A stretch of DNA of 64,000 nt from Kalaharituber pfeilii (lineage: Eukaryota > Ascomycota > Pezizomycetes > Pezizales > Pezizaceae), in the NCBI GenBank assembly GCA_015179045.1, contig WHUZ01000149.1:1-64000 (forward strand), given 5' to 3'. Below the pieces are notes generated by a model. That model ran no database searches. It saw only the letters and a list, made by a program, of their open reading frames with translations, and was not told where the DNA came from. The position numbers were made by a program, and so were the translations under genes. Shown in pieces: positions 30,284 through 39,274 of this stretch. Every line of letters starts with the position of its first letter. Position 1 is the first letter of the stretch.

Positions 30284-31753
30284 GGGTTCGGTCCAGTTGA
30301 TGAATTTTGACTGTAACTAGCTCTCCAATATCAAAGGTGTCAGCAGATACACGATTGTTATAGCGAGTAGCCATATGAGCCCGATTTTGCTCTGTTTGCT
30401 GCTGAACTGCCTGCATCATTTGGCTATGTTGCTTTTGTAGCATATTATCAATCACACGCTGCTCCTGTCGAAATTGAGAATCTTCAAATGACTCATGTAA
30501 TAGTGTTGCTGGAGATGGTAGATTGAGTTCATCTTCAGAACTACTACTAGACTCATCATGAGGGTCATTTGAAGAGAATCGGGTATTCGTATTGTCTCTA
30601 GATTCTCGTGAGGCTGGTAGTTGACCTATACGTCGATTAAATACAACTTCGTAAGGAGAACGTCGAAGTACTTCATGACATTGGGCATTGATTGCCATAG
30701 TAATATCTGTCAATAGTGTAGACCATGCTTGTGTTCCTCGCTCTTGCATTAAGGCTTGTAGTTTTCGTTGAACCACAGAATTACCTTGTTCTACAAGGCC
30801 TTGGGTTTGTGGAGCACGAGGAGCTCCATTAATTAATTTAATACTATATTGTTGGAGTAACTAATAAATTAAATTTTAGTAATATTCTTATACTCAACTT
30901 TATAAATCTATAAAAGTACTTACCTGTCGTACAGGCCCCCTAAACTCATTACCATTATCACATTGGATAATAGTAGGTGGTCCTAAGTATTGAATCCAGA
31001 CAAGCAATTCTCTAGCTACCCCTTCTGCTTGCTTTGTCTTTAATGCTCGAATAATAGAGTACTTGCTATAGTGGTCTTTCATATGTAAGATCCATTTATA
31101 TTCGCCATCTGGTATATTTGACATGTCAATTAGGTCTATTTGAACCCGCTCAAAGGTTTGATTGACAACAATCGGCTGTAATGGAGGGCGTGTAGAAGAT
31201 GGTCTATTCAAAGTGCATATTTTACAACGCCGGACCATCCATATAACCTATTATAGTATTAATTAAAGCTTTATATTTAGAAAATTACTAATGGTTCATA
31301 CCTCATCTTTATTAATACCATAATAGCGGTCTTTAACTTCATGATATGTCTTGTTCTTTCCTCGATGAGCGAGTCTGCAATGAACTTCTTGAATAACATC
31401 AAATACATGCTCTTCCGAAATTACTTCTCTTTCATTAGGATGTTGTGGAGGTTGTGCCCGACGTAAGAGAATTCCATTTTCACCGATTCTATAACTCTAT
31501 TCATCTATTAGTATTATGAATAAAAAAACAACTTGATCTGTAATACCCTAGCTAAAATGCGAGCATGATGTTCCTCATTATTTGAGGCATGTAGCTCTGG
31601 ATTCAGTACAAATCGTCTAATTGTACGTAGTCTGGTAGGGTCAATACGGCATCGGTTGGTATGATGTTGAGCTTGGATATAAAGTTGAAATTCTTGCCGG
31701 AGCTCTGGCGAAAAAGCGACAATATTCTCAATATCGTTTGCTGTGCCTGCCAT
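30284..31753 (-). pseudogene. integrase-type transposase (Ginger/KRBA2-like), 3' end replaced
   Basis: Four exons: 31753-31547, 31496-31302, 31247-30924 and 30860 to about 30284. The introns are 50, 54 and 63 bp, all with GT/AG ends and in frame. Exon 2 holds an H2C2 zinc-binding module (HCRLAHRGKNKTYHEVKDRY then the Cys pair in MVRRCKICTLN). The integrase core has FERVQIDLIDM (Asp), TIIQCDNGNEF (Asp) and PQTQGLVEQGNSVVQRK (Glu), with 34 residues between the latter two. A C-terminal FDIGELVTVKIHQLDR segment follows. Such intron-containing integrases belong to Ginger-type DNA transposons or domesticated KRBA2-like genes. The reading frame runs into the MULE-like terminal repeat at 30283, so the natural C-terminus is missing. 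Confidence 0.75.
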
Positions 31754-31759
31754 AGTAAA

Positions 31760-32045
31760 ATAGTAATAGCAGTAAGCGATAGCAGCGAGCAGTGGCAGCG
31801 AGCAGTGGAAGTGAGCGATGGCAGTGAGTGATGGCAGTGAGCGATGGCAGTGAGCAATAGCAGAGAGTGATAGCAGCGAGCGATAGCAGAGAGTGATAGC
31901 AGAGAGCGACTGATGGCAGGGAGCGATAGCAGGCAGTGATAGCAGCGAGCGATAGCAGAGAGTGATAGCAGAGAGCGATTGATGACAGGGAGCGATAGCA
32001 GGCAGCGATAGCAGGCAGCGATAGCAGGCGAGAGTAATGGTAGTA
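31760..32045. repeat. AGCGATAGCAG minisatellite upstream of the integrase start
   Basis: About twenty imperfect 12-14-bp copies of GAGCGATAGCAGC/AGTGATAGCAG begin 7 bp from the integrase ATG. They probably represent subterminal repeats of the transposon. Confidence 0.8.
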
Positions 32046-32600
32046 GTAGAGAGTAATAGTGAGAGATAAAGAAAGAATTACTTATTGTAGTAAGTATCAC
32101 AATGTCCAGGGGCCAGGGTCGGTAGTAACGTAGCATAGGAGTGAAAGCTATGTAAGGTACTGTACCGGATGCTTGTGAATGCTAGAGTAGCTACGTACCT
32201 CAGGTCCTTGAACTGAGCTTTAAATACTTGAAAAAATAAACAATATCAAATGAATTATACAAAATAGTCCATAGCAATAGAATCTTCTCACTATCTAAGT
32301 GCTTTGATCTTTGTACAAGCGCTTTGATCACGATGTTAAGCGAGCATCACGAAATGAACCGCCAGCCTCAGGCCAGTAATGATAAGCGAGAGCTCAAGCG
32401 AGCGCTCAAGCGGCTCAAGCGAGTGTCACGAAATGAACTGCCCAGGCCAGTAATGGGTGGCCCGGGCAAGTAATGGACAAGTCTTCCGAAATGAGTGGCC
32501 CGGAACAGGTACATGCACGTTCTGCCCGATAGTATGCAGCGTGAATGAAGGTATTCTTCCCACCTCCACCACTCCATCGTTCTCCCACAGCTCTACCGCT
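32046..32600. other. intergenic with short direct repeats
   Basis: Copies of GCTCAAGCGAG, AAGCGCTTTGATC and CACGAAATGAACYGCC are repeated with spacing of 30-90 bp between 32290 and 32500. No gene is recognised. It may continue the subterminal structure of the integrase-type transposon. Confidence 0.4.
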
Positions 32601-32624
32601 TCTACCACTCTACAACTCCCACTG

Positions 32625-32985
32625 CCTGCACTGCTGCTACTGCTGCAACTGCCCGCACTGCTGCTACTGCTGCAACTGCCCGCACTGCTGCTACTGCTGC
32701 AACTGCCCGCACTGCTGCTACTGCTGCAACTGCCCGCACTGCTGCTACTGCTGCAACTGCCCGCACTGCTGCTACTGCTGCAACTGCCCGCACTGCTGCT
32801 ACTGCTGCAACTGCCCGCACTGCTGCTACTGCTGCAACTGCCCGCACTGCTGCTACTACTGCACCTGCCCGCACTGCTGCTACTGCTGCACCTGCCCGCA
32901 CTGCTGCTACTGCTGCAACTGCCCGCACTGCTGCTACTGCTGCAACTGCTCACACTGCTGCTACTGCTCGCACTACTGTTGCTGC
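32625..32985. repeat. 27-bp CTG-rich minisatellite
   Basis: About twelve nearly perfect copies of CTGCCCGCACTGCTGCTACT then GCTGCAA. All frames are open because 27 is divisible by three, giving artificial Ser/Ala-rich (minus) or Cys/Leu-rich (plus) peptides. A few copies have AAC to ACC changes, which allows the array to be phased. Confidence 0.9.
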
Positions 32986-33689
32986 TTCTACCGCCCGATC
33001 ACACTGTCGCACTCTACATATCCTAGCCTAGCTGTCAACTTGCATATATCTATTGCATTAGTCGCACACAACATAAACCCAAGTAGTAAAGGGGTATTGC
33101 ATAAGAGATGTACTAGTACATGTTCTATTCCATTTTTAGTTAGCCGCTTTCCATTTTTAGCTAGACTACTATATACTACTATGAGACATGCAGTCAAGCG
33201 GACTCCTCTAGCAAAAACCCTCACAGCTCAACCAAAATTGCACGAATATGAATTCTGAGAAAGGATTTGAATTCCCTGATGTTTACTTATGTAACCCACC
33301 ATTTTTCCTTGATTTTTTTGCTCTTCTAATAATTTTTTTATGATTTTATCCGTGTCGAATAGTACTGACAGTGACAGGTGATACAATGGGCGCTCGGATA
33401 CATGTCTCATGATTTATGGCAGCCGCTGTCTCACATGAGCCGCAGCTCCCTCGAGCTCTATGTTGATACCCCTAATAGCAATACTCTCCAACTGGTTTGC
33501 TGCTGTCAAACCTCAGATTTACTTCCTAAACCAAATTACCACTTTAGATATGCCCTCGGCTCGCCGCTCGCAACCCCCAGGCCCAGATATGCCCCTCAAA
33601 CCGGCTCGCTGCTCACAATCCCTGCCCCCCAGATATACCCCCAGGTCCGAATATACCCTCCAAACCAGTTCACCCCTCTCAATACTCTA

Positions 33690-34620
33690 AGTCGAAGTCA
33701 AATTCAGCTGCTGAAGTACTGGCAGCTGATTATACCAGCAGGCTCAATGCAGTAATTTTATATGCATTCAAACATCCCCTTGAGCCTAGAGCACCAATTG
33801 CAGCAAAATATGGTGTCGATCCTAATACTTTACGATGGCGGGTAAATAGAAGTCAATGGTCCCGTCAATTTTTTTTTTTTTTTTTTTTTATATCAGTACT
33901 CGCTTGCCGCCCAACGGGCTATGGCGAGGGTTTTTATTGAAAAAGCCTAAAAAAAAAAGGAACGCAAGAATAACACCAATCCTAAGTACATGTAGTATCC
34001 GCGGACTATGTAATAATGCGGACTGCGCCCAGTATCTCCCCCTTAACTCCGCCTCCTCTCCGACTCATACCGAGCGTCAAGAATCCCATTGCCACCAACA
34101 ATTATTCACTCGCGGCGAGGAAGCAGCTATATCCAAATTGCTTAAATATGTCGAAATTGGCCCTCACGCCTCGCCGGAGAGAGGAGATTGAGAACTGTAT
34201 GGACTACGTTTTGGAGAAAATTATGCAATATCGAGAAATAGTACCTCGAATGAACACCTTACGTACTCTACGTAATGGTAAGCAAGTATCAACTCGAGGT
34301 TGGAAAAAGCTATCATCTGGACAAGTCCTGGATCGAAATTATCTTATTGCTTGACTACGACAGTTGGAGGGTCAGAAAAATGTGAATGATTATCATATTG
34401 ACCTTGATTTGGACTCTAATAACTTTCCTGAGTCTTCTGTAGATGGTCCGAACCAAAGTACTCCAACAGATAGGCTTACTACTAATATACTAGAAGTTAA
34501 AGGGGGGGGTCAACTACTAGTGGGAAAGGAGGAAAACGGCAGGCTAGAGGGCAAGGGAGTAGTAAAAGGGGACGAACTAGGGCTGCAAAAGATACAGACA
34601 ATAAGATAGTAGTAAAGTCA
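33690..34620 (+). pseudogene. pogo/Fot1-like helix-turn-helix protein, interrupted
   Basis: Before 33868 the frame reads LNAVILYAFKHPLEPRAPIA then AKYGVDPNTLRWRVNRSQWSRQ, a psq/CENP-B-like helix-turn-helix. After the 206-bp insertion (33869-34074 plus TSD) it resumes with ESHCHQQLFTRGEEAAISKL. Further fragments (34196-34354, 34364-34609) continue with basic, glycine-rich sequence in shifted frames. It is probably the DNA-binding part of a transposon protein; no catalytic domain is recognisable. Confidence 0.5.
33869..34074 (-). mobile_element. 206-bp 3' fragment of ORF1-only element
   Basis: Poly(T), a family A hairpin with inner stem GCCC-GTT-GGGC, then the conserved CCGCGG...ACATGTA region found behind the tails of the ORF1-only elements. 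The duplication CGTCAA (33863-33868, 34075-34080) restores the HTH reading frame when one copy is removed. Confidence 0.8.
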
Positions 34621-34639
34621 ACAGCATTATCTGGAGCTA

Positions 34640-35480
34640 CTAACTCTCAGCCACCACTACCCCCTCCTTCGACACTTGAGGAAATAATTCAGCAAATGCA
34701 GCAGCTGCAGCAGCTAGTTTCAGGCCTCGCGAATAGAGCTGTAAGTTATTCTAGCCTATATTGCATATGCTATCATATACTATAGCCATTAATGACTAAC
34801 TCTTACTATAGGAAAGATAGATATAGACCTATTGATAGATAATATGCAGAAGGTTGAGGGGGGGGTGGTAATTTAATATTATTAATGCATATATTGATAT
34901 AGCAAGTGCCCCATTGTTGACAGAATTGATACAATATGCTAGAATTGTAGTATCAGCTATGCTGTACATATAACTGTTTACTGTAAGCTGCTAGCATGTC
35001 TGTTGCACGAGATATAGCCAAATGTAGTACTCCAGCAGGCGTGCCAAGAAAACATCGTATCCCGGTCGACGATCGTATCCCGATATAAAACAGTATACTA
35101 TATTTGGTGATTACTAAAGGGCGACATTTATGACCCCTCTCCATATAAAATTCCTGATCTTTAACTCTATGAAACACTATAACAAAAAATCAAATAAATA
35201 GATATCGCTTCGTAACTTTATTCTCCATTGTCTGATCTATCATATTACGACACGAAACTAATTTTATCTAATTATTTTAGTTGCGCTTTAGAGCGTTGAA
35301 GTTGGGGTGCAATTTACTCCGCGTACAGATGTCCCCAACCATAGATTGTACTAGTACAGGAAGAGTTCATCGGCCCCGACGACTGCTTTTTCCTACCGTC
35401 AATTTAGGAAGGGGTCTTGAGCGCAGTTTCGGCACCCTATAAGCAGACAGAAAACCATACTCCGACAAAAATTGCTCTAC
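34640..35480. other. non-coding stretch
   Basis: There is a glutamine-rich plus-strand remnant (EEIIQQMQQLQQLVSG, 34675-34735) with a following GTAAGT donor, probably the end of the HTH gene. Beyond 34760 no coding region is recognisable. A CATCGTATCCCG motif is repeated at 35053 and 35070. Confidence 0.35.
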
Positions 35481-35484
35481 TCCA

Positions 35485-36995
35485 ATGCCTCAAATGGAGC
35501 CCCAAATCGAGCCCCAAATCTTGCCTCAAGACCCCTTATCCACGTACCATCTCTCTAACATTCTCTCCCAAGCATCTGCCCACCCCACCTACAAGCCACT
35601 CCTACGCGATGACACCTTCCAGGCCCCATTAACACTCCAATCGTTCGACTTTGCAAACAAGGATCACCTCCTCCGTACTTTCGACTACCTCATTCGCAAC
35701 CAGCCTTCATTTCTCCACTCCACTTATATTTCTCCCACAGGTGGTACGCATAGCTCCGCAACGACACATCTATACTTCTTCACCTCCACTACCGAAAACC
35801 GAGCCCAGCGCAAGCTCGCCTCTACCCTCCTGTCCACGATAAATGTGTTTGAGCCAACAGACATAGTGGTTAACCTGCACGGCGGAGTTCCAATGTACCG
35901 TTCCCAGGACCTAACAGGCACATTAATTGACCACTGCGGAGCCACCGAGCTCTCTGTTGGCGCGTCCGCACAAGACGTCGAAGTGATCTGGATTGCAAAG
36001 CAGTTCAAGGCGAATGTGGTAACGGCAACGAGCACTAGGTTGCTGCAGCTTGCGAGATATGTCCAAGGGTTGACGAGGCAAAATAGTGGCGCAGAGATGA
36101 AGGTAGAGGAGCAAGTGGGGTTGAAGTTGGAGAAGGCAGTGTTCACAAGCGAGCCGCTATCCAAGAAGCAGGAGAGGTTTTTAAAGGAGACGTTAGGAGT
36201 TGAGACAGTGGCCAGTGTCTTTGGCTGTGCGGAGGCGGGTCCCTGGGCAGGGTCGCCTCCACTACCGGTCGTGGGGTATAACAGGGAAGCAGGTGAGGAT
36301 AGTGTAGGGAGACAGAGCGATCTGCCAGGATCAGGGATTATGAGAATGTTTATCTTCGACAAAAGGCAAATTGTGGTCGAAATTATTGACGACGATGGAA
36401 ACGTGCTGGACGATAGCACTAGACTACGTCTGAAAGCCCGAGCGGGAAAATCTCTCATAGGCGAGATTGTCCTGACCTCTCTAACTCGCTTTCGAAACCC
36501 ACTTGTTCGATATAGGTCCGGTGATCTCGGCAGCCTTCATGATATATCCTCTGTGCAATATGTGCAGGACCTTCTGAAACGCAAACCTGAGACGGACGTA
36601 AGGTTCCTATGTGGTCTCACACTGTACGGCCGCAGTACTAAATCGTCATTCTTCGCTCAAAGTGACTACATAGAGGTGAATGAGCTTGATCAACGGATCT
36701 TCAACAAACCTGAGTGGGACGTGTTAGAGTGGCAAGTCATTATTTATGTCCCTAACACGGACGAAGAGGAAGGCAAGGTCACTTTTGAGTCTGAGGTGGA
36801 GATCTTGGAGTTTCGTGTTGTTAGAAAGAATAGGGATGTAGCCCAGAAGGGTATGAGAAGAAATTGGCGCAGGAAATAATAGCTAAAGTCGTTCCCGTGG
36901 GGATTAAAGTTGTAGTCAAAGAAGTGGATTATAAAGGTTTGGAGAGGGGCAGGATGGCGGGAAAGGTTAAGAAGATTGTGGATAGAAGGGTATAA
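35485..36995 (+). pseudogene. PaaK-like AMP-forming carboxylate ligase with C-terminal frameshift
   Basis: An intronless frame of 464 aa from 35485 shows YISPTGGTHSSATTHLYF as the likely phosphate-binding loop, VFTSEPLSKKQERFLKETLG, VASVFGCAEAG and FRNPLVRYRSGDLG. This is the motif order of phenylacetate-CoA ligase/LuxE-type adenylating enzymes. Near 36850 the frame changes. The alternative frame continues EKKLAQEIIAKVVPVGIKVV, then YKGLERGRMAGKVKKIVDR, ending at 36995. That C-terminal mini-domain normally carries the catalytic lysine, so the main frame alone would be defective for adenylation. Either a one-base loss or a sequence error explains this. The enzyme would activate a carboxylic acid with ATP; substrate unknown. 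It lies 12.6 kb from the ATP-grasp/TauD gene, separated by transposons. Confidence 0.75.
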
Positions 36996-37631
36996 GAATA
37001 GCTGATTTGGTATAATTATTGCAATAGATGAATATGCTGAGAGGGAAATTGGGAAGTACTTTGCTGTCCCGCATAATTGGAATAATTGGCCTACATAGCT
37101 ATAACAAAAACATTGGAGGGCGACTATATGCGGAGGGCTGAGGTTGAGTGACTTTGCATTTTCGTGATTGTCGCTGAATTGAGACTAGCATCGAGATGAA
37201 CGCTCACACCAAGCGGTATTCGGTTATTTTCTGGTCTGTGTCGGTTATTAGTTAACCTTTCTTTCCTGTTTTTTATTACTCTCTATATCCTATTTATCTC
37301 GTCGTCTGACCCTTTCCATTCTCCTTCATCTCTCTCACTCGTACACCTACTGTGTTCTACCGGGATATTGCGCGGCCATATTGTACACTTTCGGGTGACT
37401 AATAAATGACTTCTCAAAATTCAACGACTTGTTTAACTGACTTCAAATTAAGTACAAAGCATTTAGATACATGTAGAAACCTATTTTAAGCCTTGTTTAA
37501 GCACACAGAAACTGTTCAGGTGGGATGATTTTAGTAACATACCTATTTGAAAAGGACAGACACTTAAAGGTCTAACATTTGCAGAATTATTTTCTGAGTC
37601 TCATAGCTATTATAGTAAATGCTTGAATGAG
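36996..37631. other. intergenic, no gene recognised
   Basis: This is the downstream flank of the ligase gene; pyrimidine-rich stretches occur at 37255-37350. It holds nothing that I can assign. Confidence 0.3.
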
Positions 37632-37636
37632 TCTAA

Positions 37637-38350
37637 TGTTACGGGCGTGAGGGGCTAGGCTCCGGTGGGCGCTGGAAGGCACCGGATGTTACGGCTACGG
37701 AGGTGTGTATTCGGCAGGCCGGAGTCGCTACGGAGGCGTGTATACGGTGGGCCGGAGTCGCTACGGAGGCGTGTATACGGCGGGCCGAAATGGCTACGGA
37801 GGTGTATATACGGCGGGCCGAATGGGCAGCGGTTGGGCGTGGAGCGCGCAGCGGAGCGGAGCGATTCACGGGCGTAATAATGGAAACGATAGGTTTCAGA
37901 GTTATAGAGAACTTAGAACACCGCTAGTGTCTTGATTCTTCTAACTATGCTATCACCAGCCGGCGCTTATATAGACTTCAGCGCAGTCATACATAACTAG
38001 TCAACAAATGAATAAATGACTGGCAACGTAGCAATTCCTTATCAATGCCACTACCTGTGGTAATAGGCACACGTAACAGAAACATGCGAAAATAGTACGG
38101 ACGCAAGATAATGCTATGTACTAGTGCATGTGCGCATATATTAGCTTTCAATAAGCCGAGTGCATTGCAGACCCGGAGGTCATACCAAAAACGTTCGACA
38201 CACACTTCCTTAGCACTACCCTATTCGATATATAAATGAATCTACTGCCAAGCCTAACGGGTGATCAGTCCGGTCTATCAGCATTGGTCTTATGTAACGA
38301 TTCAGGGTAAGTGTTCCCCAACGCGGGTAAGTCTTACCGTAGCCGTAACA
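37637..38350. mobile_element. solo LTR with 5-bp TSD
   Basis: It begins TGTTACGGGCGTGAGG and ends CCGTAGCCGTAACA, flanked by TCTAA at 37632-37636 and 38351-38355. An LTR-like TATA (CTTATATAGACTTC) is at about 37966. No internal region or second LTR remains, so it arose by LTR-LTR recombination. Contains a tandem array at 37690-37830. Confidence 0.8.
37690..37830. repeat. 33-bp tandem repeat inside the LTR
   Basis: About four copies of GCTACGGAGGCGTGTATACG followed by GCGGGCCGGAGTC. The first copy includes TGTTACGGCTACGG, which also repeats the inverse of the LTR end. Confidence 0.75.
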
Positions 38351-38355
38351 TCTAA

Positions 38356-38770
38356 ATAGTAGTTACAAAGTAGAAAAGAGCTAGCATCTTGTAGATAGAA
38401 GTAGTATTTGAATAACTATAGTATCTAAAATAGTATTTGAGGCAGTATTAGATATCTCAAAGTTATTAGTATTAGATTAGGCTTCTAGTAACTTTGAAGC
38501 AATTTTAGCTTATTTATAAATATATTATAGTAGTTAATATATATAGTTACTATATTTTTAACTTGAATACTCTTTTTTTTATTTGTTACTTTATTTACTC
38601 TTTTATTTCTAGCTACTTCTTGAGTTAAATAATACTCTTTTTAATAATAGATCTAATAACTAAAAAATATCTTTAGTACTTTTACTACTTTATCTTAAGT
38701 TTTTTATTATACTACTTGAGTTTTATATTAATATTTTATTTAATATTAATCTTAGTTATCAGCAATCACC
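38356..38770. other. AT-rich RIP-like island
   Basis: The stretch is AT-rich with TAGTA/TTATTT runs and no usable frame, bordering the solo LTR. Likely degraded transposon DNA. Confidence 0.5.
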
Positions 38771-39040
38771 AAAATGCATTCTGACAGACAGGCACAGCGT
38801 TATAACAATTGGATACATCTCATACGTTAGTGCATTCTGATGTCCTTCTAACTATGCCTGGCATCTGACAATCTCGCTACCAAAGCCCAGCGTCCGAACA
38901 CCCCTCTAGCAAGTCCCAGCGTCCCTACTTCATGTATAATTCTGTATGCGTCATACTACACAATATATAACCTTGCATGTCTGAATGCCTGTAAAGTGAC
39001 AGATAACGTTATTAATGAGATAACTGACATACCGCGTCGG

Positions 39041-39256
39041 ATGTTTACATATATACGCAAAATGGCCTATTCCATATGTATGCCGATGAGGGCATTTTCG
39101 ATGCATTTGGCATACGAAAAATGGTCTATTTTCTACATGCATGCCGAGCCCATTTGCGACGTATTTAACATGCGCAAAATGATCTATTTTCCACATGCGC
39201 GAAGAGCCCATTTGTGATGTATTTACCATGCACAACATGGTTGATTTTCTACATAG
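39041..39256. repeat. 58-bp tandem repeat array 1
   Basis: Three and a half units of the type TTTAACATGCGCAAAATG, then ATCTATTTTCCACATGCGCG and AAGAGCCCATTTGTGATGTA; two are exactly 58 bp. The same unit forms the array at the end of the window (63765-63990). Confidence 0.8.
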
Positions 39257-39274
39257 CCTGCCTAATGCCTCAGG

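Noticed and set aside
32426..33258. Ser/Ala-rich and Cys-rich ORFs
   Set aside because: They arise from the 27-bp repeat in every frame and have no start context, signal peptide or flanking gene structure.
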